This document shows positions 46,934 to 54,992 of a stretch of 64,000 nt of DNA, piece after piece; position 1 is the first letter of the stretch; every line of letters starts with the position of its first letter. Under the pieces are notes generated by a model, which searched no databases, was not told the DNA's origin, and saw only the letters and a list, made by a program, of their open reading frames with translations. The DNA lies in NCBI RefSeq assembly GCF_004362745.1, contig NZ_SNXY01000006.1, forward strand, positions 992,001 through 1,056,000. The letters are read 5' to 3'. A program made the translations under genes and the position numbers. The DNA is from Oharaeibacter diazotrophicus. GTDB taxonomy: Bacteria; Pseudomonadota; Alphaproteobacteria; Rhizobiales; Pleomorphomonadaceae.

Positions 46934-47965
46934 ATGAACCGCACCGTCCTCGACCTCATCGGCAACACGCCGCTGGTCCGCCTCGCCCGCGCGTCGGAGG
47001 AGACGGGCTGCGAGATCTACGGCAAGTGCGAGTTCCTCAATCCCGGCCAATCCGTCAAGGACCGCGCCGCGCTCGGCATCATCCGCGCGGCAATGGCCGA
47101 GGGCCGGCTCGAGGCCGGCGGCACCGTCGTCGAGGGCACGGCGGGCAACACCGGCATCGGCCTCGCGCTGGTGGCGAGCGTGCTCGGTTTGAAGACGGTG
47201 ATCGTCATCCCCGAGACCCAGTCGGAGGAGAAGAAGCAGGCGCTCCGCCTGATGGGCGCCGAGCTGATCGAGGTACCGGCCGTCCCTTACCGCAACCCGA
47301 ACAACTACGTGAAGCTGTCCGGCCGTCTCGCCGAGCAGCTCGCCAGCACCGAGCCGCACGGCGCGATCTGGGCCAACCAGTTCGACAACGTCGCCAACCG
47401 GCAGGCGCACATCGATACGACCGCGCGCGAGATCTTCGAACAGACCGGCGGCAAGGTCGACGGCTTCGTCTGCGCGGTCGGCTCCGGCGGCACGCTCGCC
47501 GGCGTCGGCATCGGGCTGAAGGCGCTGAAGCCGGACGTGAAGATCGGCCTCGCCGATCCGCACGGCGCCGCGCTCTATTCCTGGTACACCGCCGGCAAAC
47601 TCGAAGCCGAGGGCTCCTCGATCACCGAGGGCATCGGCCAGGGCCGCATCACCGCCAACCTCGAGGGCGCCCCGGTCGACTTCGCCTGCCGCATCGCCGA
47701 CGAGGAGGCGGTCTCGATCGTGTTCGACCTGATGGAGCACGAGGGCCTCTGCCTCGGCGGCTCCTCGGGCGTCAACGTCGCCGGCGCCAAGGCGCTCGCC
47801 CGCGAGCTCGGGCCCGGGCACACCATCGTCACCATCCTCTGCGACTACGGCCACCGCTACGCCTCCAAGCTGTTCAACCCGGCCTTCCTGAGTTCCAAGT
47901 CGCTGCCGGTCCCGCCCTGGCTCGCCCGCCGCCGCGATATCGCGGTGCCGTTCGAGACGGTCTGA
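46934..47965 (+). CDS. cysK: Cysteine synthase
   Basis: A 343 aa PLP enzyme that makes cysteine from O-acetylserine and sulfide. The PLP lysine is in GQSVKDRAA, phosphate loop GSGGTLAGVG, and substrate loop EGTAGNTGIGLAL (where the usual consensus is S-G-N-T-G). The T-A-G-N-T variant and a C-terminal extension of about 30 residues (SLPVPPWLARRRDIAVPFETV) mark a subgroup sometimes annotated separately from E. coli CysK. First of three plus-strand genes (cysK, alaX, sseA) spaced 93 and 59 bases, a sulfur/translation-quality cluster. Confidence 0.93.
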   Translation: MNRTVLDLIGNTPLVRLARASEETGCEIYGKCEFLNPGQSVKDRAALGIIRAAMAEGRLEAGGTVVEGTAGNTGIGLALVASVLGLKTVIVIPETQSEEKKQALRLMGAELIEVPAVPYRNPNNYVKLSGRLAEQLASTEPHGAIWANQFDNVANRQAHIDTTAREIFEQTGGKVDGFVCAVGSGGTLAGVGIGLKALKPDVKIGLADPHGAALYSWYTAGKLEAEGSSITEGIGQGRITANLEGAPVDFACRIADEEAVSIVFDLMEHEGLCLGGSSGVNVAGAKALARELGPGHTIVTILCDYGHRYASKLFNPAFLSSKSLPVPPWLARRRDIAVPFETV

Positions 47966-48058
47966 TACCCCCGCGACGGCACGCCCCGCCCCGCGGAGGT
48001 TGAAACCGACGGCGTTTCCGGGGAAGCTCCGCCGTCCCTTCCGCCGGAGTCGCCCCCG

Positions 48059-48796
48059 ATGACCGAAGCGCTCTTCCGCGACGACGCCTATCTCGCCGCC
48101 GCCGAGGCGCGGGTGGTGTCGGCCGGTGCCGACGGCATCGAGCTCGACCGCTCGATCTTCTATCCGAACGGCGGCGGCCAGCCCGGCGACACCGGCTCGC
48201 TGGAACGCGCCGACGGCGAGCGGATCGCGGTCGCGGGCACCGTCTACACCGACGGCCGCACCCGAATTCTGCTGGTGCCGGGCGAGGGCGCCGTCCTGCC
48301 GGCACCCGGCGAGGTCGTGGTCCAGCATCTCGACTGGGCGACGCGCTACCGCCACATGCGGATGCACACCGCGCTGCACCTGCTCTCGGTCGTGCTACCC
48401 TACCCCGTCACCGGCGGCCAGATCGGCGCCGAGGAGAGCCGGCTCGACTTCGACATGCCCGAGGGCGGCATCGACCGTGCCGCCGTCACCGCGGCGCTGA
48501 TGGAGCACGTCGCCGCCGACCTCGCCGTCACCACCGAGTGGATCACCGACGCCGAGCTCGAGGCCAACCCCGGCCTCGTCAAGACCATGAAGGTGAAGCC
48601 GCCGACCGGCTCCGGCCGGGTCCGGCTGGTCAGGATCGGCGACACGCTCGACCTGCAGCCCTGCGGCGGCACCCACGTCCGTTCGACCGCGGAGATCGGC
48701 GAGGTCCACCTCGCCAAGGTCGAGAAGAAGGGCCGCATCAACAGGCGCGTCCGCCTGCGCTTCGGCCCCCTGCCCGCCGACCCCGACGCCGCCTGA
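48059..48796 (+). CDS. alaX: Alanyl-tRNA editing protein AlaX
   Basis: A 245 aa stand-alone homologue of the AlaRS editing domain that hydrolyses Ser-tRNA(Ala) or Gly-tRNA(Ala) in trans. Zinc ligands appear as HTALHLLS (HxxxH) and CGGTHVRST (CxxxH). FYPNGGGQPGDTGSL is the N-terminal editing-domain signature, so this is the longer AlaX-M type with a partial N-terminal subdomain. It lies between cysK and a sulfurtransferase on the same strand. The pairing with cysteine synthase could reflect protection against Ser mischarging when serine is drawn for cysteine, which is inference. Confidence 0.93.
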   Translation: MTEALFRDDAYLAAAEARVVSAGADGIELDRSIFYPNGGGQPGDTGSLERADGERIAVAGTVYTDGRTRILLVPGEGAVLPAPGEVVVQHLDWATRYRHMRMHTALHLLSVVLPYPVTGGQIGAEESRLDFDMPEGGIDRAAVTAALMEHVAADLAVTTEWITDAELEANPGLVKTMKVKPPTGSGRVRLVRIGDTLDLQPCGGTHVRSTAEIGEVHLAKVEKKGRINRRVRLRFGPLPADPDAA

Positions 48797-48855
48797 TCCC
48801 GGCGCGCCCCGCGCCCCGACCACACGAGACGCCCGACCGACGAGGAGGAGCCCCC

Positions 48856-49707
48856 ATGCCGACCACCCGTGCCGACGTCCTGGTCTCCGTCGACTGGCTC
48901 GCGAGCCACCTGAAATCGCCCGACGTGGTCGTCGTCGACGCCAGTTGGCACCTGCCGACGGCGGGCCGCGACGCCCACGAGGAATATCTCGCCGGCCACA
49001 TCCCCGGCGCGGTGTTCTTCGACATCGACACCATCGCCGACACCGGCTCCGACCTGCCGCACATGCTGCCGCGCCCGGAGGTGTTCTCGAGCCGGATGCG
49101 CAAGCTCGGCATCGGCGACGGCCAGCGCATCGTCGTCTACGACAGCCTCGGCCTGTTCTCGGCGCCGCGGGTGTGGTGGACCTTCAAGGTGATGGGCGCG
49201 CGCGACGTCGTCGTGCTCGACGGCGGCCTGCCCGCCTGGACCGAGGCCGGCCACGACGTCGAGAGCGGCCCGGTGCGCCGGCCCGAACGCCATTTCACCG
49301 CCCGGCTCGACAATTCCGCCGTCCGAGACCTCGCCGCCATGAAGGCGATCGTCGCCGACGGCTCGGCCCAGGTGGTCGACGCCCGCGGCGCCCCCCGCTT
49401 CCGCGGCGAGGCGCCGGAGCCGCGGCCGGGCCTTCGCGGCGGCCACATGCCCGGCGCTGCCAACGTGCCGTTCGACCGGGTGATCGCCGACGGCCGACTG
49501 AAGGATCCCGCGGCCGTACGCGCCGCCTTCGCCGAGGCCGGCGTCGACCTCGACCGGCCGATCGTCACCTCCTGCGGCTCGGGCGTCACCGCCGCGGTGC
49601 TGACCATGGCGCTCGCTACCGCCGGCGCCCGCGCGGTCACGCTCTACGACGGCTCCTGGACCGAATGGGGCGGCCGCGACGACGTACCGGTGGTCGGCGG
49701 CGCGTGA
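48856..49707 (+). CDS. sseA: 3-mercaptopyruvate sulfurtransferase
   Basis: A 283 aa tandem rhodanese. Domain 1 (1-140) is non-catalytic, domain 2 carries the active Cys240 in CGSGVTA, the loop typical of mercaptopyruvate (not thiosulfate) sulfurtransferases. Conserved ASWHLPTAGRDAHEEYLAGHIPGAVFFDID and DARGAPRFRGEAPEPRPGLRGGHMPGA are present. The start at 48856 follows GAGGAGG. The upstream frame overlaps alaX. It transfers sulfur from cysteine-derived mercaptopyruvate to thiols or cyanide, in keeping with cysK in the same group. Confidence 0.93.
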   Translation: MPTTRADVLVSVDWLASHLKSPDVVVVDASWHLPTAGRDAHEEYLAGHIPGAVFFDIDTIADTGSDLPHMLPRPEVFSSRMRKLGIGDGQRIVVYDSLGLFSAPRVWWTFKVMGARDVVVLDGGLPAWTEAGHDVESGPVRRPERHFTARLDNSAVRDLAAMKAIVADGSAQVVDARGAPRFRGEAPEPRPGLRGGHMPGAANVPFDRVIADGRLKDPAAVRAAFAEAGVDLDRPIVTSCGSGVTAAVLTMALATAGARAVTLYDGSWTEWGGRDDVPVVGGA

Positions 49708-49732
49708 CGGGGGACGGGCCAGGCGTCGGCGC

Positions 49733-50425
49733 TCAGACCGTCGCGTCCTCGGGCGAGCGCGCCGGCTCCGCCTGCGGCGGCAGCGCGACCGGGGCCGGCT
49801 TCGGCGCGAACGGGCCGGCCGGCTGGTCGCCGGTGACGAGGCCGAAGGAGATCACGAGCTTGGCGGCGTCCTCGACCGACATGTCGAGGACGCGGATCTG
49901 ATCGGGCCGCACGAACAGCAGATAGCCGCCGGTCGGGTTCGGCGTCGTCGGCACGTAGACGGTGAGCAGGTCGGTCGACTGAAGTTTCTCGGCCACCTCG
50001 CCCTTGGTCGGCGCGGCGACGAAGGCGATGGTCCACACCCCCTCGCGCGGGAACTCAACCAGCACCGCCTGCTTGAACGACGACCCGCGCTCGGCCAGCA
50101 CCGAGGCGAAGATCTGCTTCAGGCCCTTGTAGATGTTGCGCACCAGCGGCATGCGCTGGAGCATCGTCTCGGAATAGCCGAACAGGGTGCGGCCGACGAT
50201 GTTGGCGGTGAGGAAGCCGATCAGGGTGATCAGCACCAGCGCGACGATGACGCCGTAGCCCGGCACCGCGAACGGCAGGTAGGTGTCGGGGTTGTAGGCC
50301 GACGGCAGGTAGGGTTTCACCCAGCTGTCGACCCAGGACATGATCGCCCAGCTGAGATAGAGCGTGATGCCGGCGGGGCCGGTCACCAGCAGTCCGGTGA
50401 GAAAATAGTTCCTGAGCCGACCCAC
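49733..50425 (-). CDS. DUF502 inner-membrane protein
   Basis: A 230 aa protein of unknown function. An N-terminal segment with two transmembrane helices (about 8-30 and 58-80) is followed by the DUF502 core: ETMLQRMPLVRNIYKGLKQIFASV, AVLVEFPREGVWTIAFV and VPTTPNPTGGYLLFVRPDQIRVLDMSVEDAAKLVISFG. The last 30 residues are Pro/Ala-rich and disordered. It converges with sseA (25-base gap). In alphaproteobacteria DUF502 genes often lie near recG or mfd, which are not visible here. Confidence 0.9.
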   Translation of the reverse strand: MGRLRNYFLTGLLVTGPAGITLYLSWAIMSWVDSWVKPYLPSAYNPDTYLPFAVPGYGVIVALVLITLIGFLTANIVGRTLFGYSETMLQRMPLVRNIYKGLKQIFASVLAERGSSFKQAVLVEFPREGVWTIAFVAAPTKGEVAEKLQSTDLLTVYVPTTPNPTGGYLLFVRPDQIRVLDMSVEDAAKLVISFGLVTGDQPAGPFAPKPAPVALPPQAEPARSPEDATV

Positions 50426-50653
50426 CGTGACAGACCTCTATCGTGCGCCTCGTCGCGAGCCGACACCACGATCCGGGCGGAAGTTCGATCGTCCGTTGCG
50501 GTGCAGCACGGGTTCCGATCATAGTGCGCTTCCGTGAACCCGCCATGGCCGATTTCGTTCGATCGTGCGAGTGTGCCGACGCTGCGCGCCCCGGAGGGAT
50601 TCGAGCCTGCAGCCTCCGGGGCGGAGCCGGGAACCGGGACGACCGAGCGGATC

Positions 50654-51010
50654 ATGCGCCTCCTCTATCTCGCCGCCGGCTTCCTGTTCCTCGCGCTCGG
50701 CATCATCGGCGCGCTGCTGCCGGTGATGCCGACGACGATCTTCCTGATCCTGGCCGCCGCCGCCTTCGCCCGCTCCTCTCCCCGCCTCGAGAAGAAGCTG
50801 CTCGACCATCCGCGCTTCGGCCCGGCCCTGGTGCGCTGGCGCGAGCGCGGCGCCATCGCGCCGGGCGCCAAGCTGATGGCCTCGGCGGGCATGGCCGTCG
50901 GCTATGCCGGCTTCCTCGCCGGAGCGCGGCCCGGGCTGCCGGGCACGGTGGCGGTCGGCCTCGCCATGGCCGCCTGCGGCATCTTCGTGCTGACCCGCCC
51001 CGACAGCTGA
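50654..51010 (+). CDS. DUF454 (YbaN-like) membrane protein
   Basis: A 118 aa inner-membrane protein with three to four helices and unknown function. MRLLYLAAGFLFLALGIIGALLPVMPTTIFLILAAAAFARSSPRLEKKLLDHPRFGP is the family pattern (P-x-M-P-T-T-P/I-F). The start at 50654 is used because the earlier frame from 50534 is antisense-like and charged. Divergent from DUF502. Confidence 0.9.
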   Translation: MRLLYLAAGFLFLALGIIGALLPVMPTTIFLILAAAAFARSSPRLEKKLLDHPRFGPALVRWRERGAIAPGAKLMASAGMAVGYAGFLAGARPGLPGTVAVGLAMAACGIFVLTRPDS

Positions 51011-51176
51011 AACCGCCACGGGACACCGCGACGGCCCGTGCGGCGCATCATTCCCGGGGAATAGCGTCGCCGGCGGCGGTCGCATCGTGTGGCGAGCCTT
51101 GAGAGAATCAGCCGACTTCCCTCAGATGACAGGAGAATTGGCCAACTTCCGGAGCGGATCCGGACGAGGACTTGCC

Positions 51177-52007
51177 GTGAAGGGCCACGCCCACGATCCG
51201 TTCGACGACCTCGGCAGCGAAAAGCCGGGCCCGAACGTTGTCGTGCTCGCCGTCTGGGCGGGCATCGCCGGCCTCGCCGCGGTCGCCGCGGTGACGGCGA
51301 TGGTGTTCGGCATCGGCGAACGGCCGGTGGTGGCGCCGACGCTTGCCCGGCAGGAGATCCCGCGGACCGCCCCCGTCGCCGCCCCGGCGACCGCGCCCGA
51401 CGTCGGCGTCCGATTCGCGGCGGCCGCACCGGCCGAGGGTGGCCGATCCGACGTCACCACCCTGCCCGACGGCACCACCACCGACGTCGCCGGCGAAGTG
51501 GCACGGCTGCGCGTCGAGAACGCCGCGCTAAGGCAGTCGTCGGACGTGCTGCGCAACCAACTCGCCATCCTGTCGGAGCGGATCGAGCGCCTCGAGGGCA
51601 AGTTCGGCGCACTGACCGGCAGCATCGATCCCGCCCCGGCGGTGCCGCGCCTCCGACCGGCGGAGACGGTCCCGCCGGTGACGACCACCGGCCGCGACGT
51701 CGCCACCACGCGCGCCACGGTCACGGCGGCGCCGCGCACCGAATTCGGCATCGAGCTTGGCAGCTACGGCGATCTGACCGCGGTCAAGGCGGCGTGGCGG
51801 CGCCTGCTCGCCGACAAGCCGGACCTGTTCGGCGACCTCGAGGCCCTCGCAACCGTCCGCGACCGCGGCGGCGCCACCGAGCTGCTGCTCGTCGCCGGCC
51901 CGTTCACCAACGCCGCCGACGCGGCCGACCGCTGCACCCGCGTCGAGGACGCCGGCCTCGCCTGCCTGCCGGCCTTCTACCTCGGCCAGGCCCTCGCGAT
52001 CCGCTGA
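51177..52007 (+). CDS. Membrane-anchored coiled-coil protein with SPOR-like C terminus
   Basis: A 276 aa protein of uncertain family. A cytoplasmic start (about 1-20) is followed by one transmembrane helix (about 20-44, VVVLAVWAGIAGLAAVAAVTAMVFG). A Pro/Ala-rich stretch follows, then a short coiled coil (EVARLRVENAALRQSSDVLRNQLAILSERIERLEGKFGAL) and a C-terminal 80 residues that look like a peptidoglycan-binding SPOR unit (GIELGSYGDLTAVKAAWRRLL, LLLVAGPFTNAADAADRCTRV). I prefer GTG at 51177, which has GAGGA upstream, over ATG at 51126. It converges with nrdR (22-base gap). A cell-division or envelope role is likely. Confidence 0.7.
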   Translation: MKGHAHDPFDDLGSEKPGPNVVVLAVWAGIAGLAAVAAVTAMVFGIGERPVVAPTLARQEIPRTAPVAAPATAPDVGVRFAAAAPAEGGRSDVTTLPDGTTTDVAGEVARLRVENAALRQSSDVLRNQLAILSERIERLEGKFGALTGSIDPAPAVPRLRPAETVPPVTTTGRDVATTRATVTAAPRTEFGIELGSYGDLTAVKAAWRRLLADKPDLFGDLEALATVRDRGGATELLLVAGPFTNAADAADRCTRVEDAGLACLPAFYLGQALAIR

Positions 52008-52029
52008 GGGTCGGCGGTTCGGGCCGGGA

Positions 52030-52500
52030 TCAGTCCCCGCGCCGCGGGAGATCGCCGGCGAGTTCGTGGATGACGCTCGAGAAGTCCTTGGCCTCGCTGA
52101 AGTCGCGGTAGACCGAGGCGAAGCGGACGTAGGCGACGTCGTCGAGGTTCTTGAGGCCCTCCATGACGAGTTCGCCGATGCGCTCGGCCGGCACCTCCGG
52201 CTCGCCCGCGCTCTCGAGCTGACGCACGATGCCGCTGACCATGCGCTCGACCCGCTCCGGCTCGACCGGCCGCTTGCGGAGCGCGATTTGTACCGAGCGC
52301 ACCAGCTTGTCACGGTCGAACGGCACGCGCCTTCCGGAGCGCTTGACCACGGTCAGCTCGCGCAGCTGCACGCGCTCGAAGGTGGTGAAGCGGCCGCCGC
52401 AGGCCGTGCAGACCCGCCGGCGCCGGATCGCGGTACCGTCGTCGGTCGGACGGCTGTCCTTCACCTGGGTGTCCTCGTTGCCGCAATAGGGGCAGCGCAT
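52030..52500 (-). CDS. nrdR: Transcriptional repressor NrdR
   Basis: A 156 aa ATP/dATP-sensing repressor of ribonucleotide reductase genes. The N-terminal zinc ribbon CPYC (C3, C6) and CTAC (C31, C34) and the ATP-cone (about 45-135, [31 protein letters not shown]) are complete, as is [21 protein letters not shown]. It lies in the conserved glyA-nrdR neighbourhood but is separated from glyA by an opposite-strand gene. In most Hyphomicrobiales it directly follows glyA. Confidence 0.96.
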   Translation of the reverse strand: MRCPYCGNEDTQVKDSRPTDDGTAIRRRRVCTACGGRFTTFERVQLRELTVVKRSGRRVPFDRDKLVRSVQIALRKRPVEPERVERMVSGIVRQLESAGEPEVPAERIGELVMEGLKNLDDVAYVRFASVYRDFSEAKDFSSVIHELAGDLPRRGD

Positions 52501-52716
52501 CGAGCGGTCCTTGTCCGCCGGCCGGGAATCGGTCGGCGCGTGGCGCGCATGATAGACCGCCGACGCCCCCGGGCGGGAGTCCGTCCGGCCCTCCCCGGAC
52601 GGGGATCACGGAAACCAAGCCGCGCTCGACGGCGGACCGCGGCCCGTGCCATCGTCCGCCCGGCGCGCCCGGCCGGTGCGCGCATCGCTCCAACCGGATC
52701 CGACGCAACAGCCACC

Positions 52717-53283
52717 ATGCCGAAGACGCTCGCCGCCCTTGCCCTCCTCCTCGCCGGAACCGCCGCCGCGGTCGCGGCGACGCCCGCGGTCGCCCCGGTC
52801 GAGAAGATCGTCGCCGTCATGTACGCCAACTGGGGCAACGGCGATCCCGGCGCCACGACGCCGGACGGCGTCGACGCCGACTATTTCGCGCCGGCCCTGC
52901 TCGACGGCGTCTACAGCGCCCGGATCGCCGCGCTCTACCGCGAGGCCGCCAAGCACCCGGCCTTCGACGTCGAGGACGACGCCACCGGCTCGCCGTTCGA
53001 CTACGACCCGATCGTCGGCGGCCAGGACGGCTGCCCGCTCGAGGACCTCAAGGTCGCGCCCGGCGCCACCACGGCCGGCCGAACCGAGGTCGTCGTCACA
53101 TTCAAGAACATGCGCTGCTTCGAGGGCAACGACGCCGCCACCCGCGAGCACGTCTCGCGTCGCGTCTTCGTGGTCGTCACCGAGAACGGCCACGCGGTGG
53201 TCGACGACGTCGTCCTCGACGACACCGACGCCTCCGACACCCTCTCCAAGCGCCTCGCCGAGATCGCCGCCCTGCCGCAGTGA
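52717..53283 (+). CDS. Secreted protein, possibly DUF3828-like
   Basis: A 188 aa exported protein with a signal peptide at residues 1-21 (LAALALLLAGTAAAVAA). The mature part begins VEKIVAVMYANWGNGDP, then DADYFAPALLDGVYSARIAALYREA, which looks like DUF3828. Two cysteines (DGCPL, MRCFE) may pair. I am not sure of the family. It lies on the plus strand between nrdR and glyA, which are both on the minus strand. Confidence 0.7.
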   Translation: MPKTLAALALLLAGTAAAVAATPAVAPVEKIVAVMYANWGNGDPGATTPDGVDADYFAPALLDGVYSARIAALYREAAKHPAFDVEDDATGSPFDYDPIVGGQDGCPLEDLKVAPGATTAGRTEVVVTFKNMRCFEGNDAATREHVSRRVFVVVTENGHAVVDDVVLDDTDASDTLSKRLAEIAALPQ

Positions 53284-53305
53284 GCCCCGCGCCCGGAACG
53301 ACGAA

Positions 53306-53334
53306 GGGCGCCGCGGTGGTCCGCGGCGCCCCTT
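53306..53334 (+). terminator. Bidirectional terminator between 52717 gene and glyA
   Basis: An 11-bp GC-rich stem (53306-53316 with 53321-53331), 4-base loop, followed by CTTTC on the plus strand and, on the minus strand, by TTCG. It lies between convergent stops and can serve both genes. Confidence 0.65.
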
Positions 53335-53362
53335 TCGCGTCGTTCGGTCGTGCGACCGGCGA

Positions 53363-54667
53363 TCAGCCGTAGATCGGGAAGCGGTCGGTCAGCGCGCGGA
53401 CGCGCTCCTTGACCGCGGCCTCGACCGAGCCGTTGCCCTCTTCGCCGTTCTCCTTCAGGCCGTCGAGGACGGCGAGGATCAGCTGGCCGACCTCCTGGAA
53501 CTCGGCGACGCCGAAGCCGCGCGAGGTGGCGGCCGGGGTGCCGAGGCGGATGCCGGAGGTGATGGTCGGCTTCTCCGGGTCGAACGGCACGCCGTTCTTG
53601 TTGCAGGTGATGTCGGCGCGGCCGAGCGCGGCTTCGACCGCCTTGCCGGTCAGGCCCTTCGGGCGCAGGTCGACCAGCATCAGGTGGTTGTCGGTGCCGC
53701 CCGAGACGATGTCGACGCCGCCGCGGCGGAGCGTTTCGGCAAGCGCCTTCGCGTTCTCGACCACGTTCTTGATGTAGAGCTTGAATTCGGGCTTCAGCGC
53801 CTCGCCGAAGGCCACCGCCTTGCCGGCGATGACGTGCATCAGCGGGCCGCCCTGCAGGCCCGGGAACACCGCCGAGTTGATCTTCTTGGCGATGTCCTCG
53901 TCGTTGGTCAGCACGAGGCCGCCGCGCGGACCGCGCAGGGTCTTGTGCGTGGTCGAGGTGGCGACGTGGGCGTAGGGGAACGGCGAGGGATGAAAGCCGG
54001 CCGCGACCAGACCCGCGAAGTGGGCCATGTCGACCATCAGGTAGGCGCCCACCTCGTCGGCGATCGCGCGGAAGGCCTCGAAGTCCCAGACGCGGCTGTA
54101 GGCCGAGCCGCCGGCGATGATGATCTTCGGCTTGTGCTCGACGGCGAGCGCGCGGACCTGATCCATGTCGATGCGGTGGTCCTGCGGACGCACGCCGTAG
54201 GCGACCGCGTTGAACCACTTGCCCGAGAGGTTCGGCTTGGCACCGTGGGTCAGGTGGCCGCCCGAGGCGAGGTCGAGGCCGAGGATGGTGTCGCCCGGCT
54301 TGGCGAGGGCGAGGAACACCGCCTGGTTCGCCTGCGAACCCGAGTTCGGCTGCACGTTGGCGAACTTGCAGTCGAACAGCTTGGTGACGCGCTCGATCGC
54401 CAGATTCTCGGCGATGTCGACGAACTGGCAGCCGCCGTAATAGCGCTTGCCCGGGTAGCCCTCTGCGTACTTGTTGGTGAGCACCGAGCCCTGGGCCTCG
54501 AGCACGGCCTTGGAGACGATGTTCTCCGAGGCGATCAGCTCGATCTCGTGCTGCTGGCGGCCGAGTTCCTTGGCGACCGCGGAAGCGATCTCCGGATCCG
54601 CCTCGGCGAGCGAGCGGTCGAAGAAGCCGGAGGTGAAGTTCGCATCGGCAGACTGGGTGCTCGACAT
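53363..54667 (-). CDS. glyA: Serine hydroxymethyltransferase
   Basis: A 434 aa PLP enzyme that moves the serine hydroxymethyl group to tetrahydrofolate, giving glycine. PLP lysine in [32 protein letters not shown] at the N terminus, YYGGCQFVD and [10 protein letters not shown] are family markers. The start at 54667 is family-typical (a longer frame to 54847 is Arg-rich). One-carbon supply for nrdR-linked nucleotide synthesis is the usual context. The product also links to sarcosine-like demethylation, which yields methylene-THF, but no such gene is adjacent. Confidence 0.98.
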   Translation of the reverse strand: MSSTQSADANFTSGFFDRSLAEADPEIASAVAKELGRQQHEIELIASENIVSKAVLEAQGSVLTNKYAEGYPGKRYYGGCQFVDIAENLAIERVTKLFDCKFANVQPNSGSQANQAVFLALAKPGDTILGLDLASGGHLTHGAKPNLSGKWFNAVAYGVRPQDHRIDMDQVRALAVEHKPKIIIAGGSAYSRVWDFEAFRAIADEVGAYLMVDMAHFAGLVAAGFHPSPFPYAHVATSTTHKTLRGPRGGLVLTNDEDIAKKINSAVFPGLQGGPLMHVIAGKAVAFGEALKPEFKLYIKNVVENAKALAETLRRGGVDIVSGGTDNHLMLVDLRPKGLTGKAVEAALGRADITCNKNGVPFDPEKPTITSGIRLGTPAATSRGFGVAEFQEVGQLILAVLDGLKENGEEGNGSVEAAVKERVRALTDRFPIYG

Positions 54668-54992
54668 CTCTCGTGTCCGTTCGATCGGGGGCCGCGCGGG
54701 GGCCCGTTGGTCCCGTGGCCGGACGGGCCGGTTCCGTCGGTCGATACCATGCGGGCGGAGAACCCGACAACCGGCATCCCGACGCGGACGGCCGCCATTT
54801 GCGCCATGGCGAACGGCTAGCAGCGCCCCCGCGCGCTGTCGCTTCAATGTTGCTGCGGGTCGCCTTCAGCCAAATTTGCGAAGCCCGCGCCGGACCGTGG
54901 AAATCCGCGGCTCGCCGACCGTCATCGCCCTGTCGTCGAACGCCGGAACAAGGGACGTGTCAATTCGTCACCCGCCACCGGAGACACTCCCG

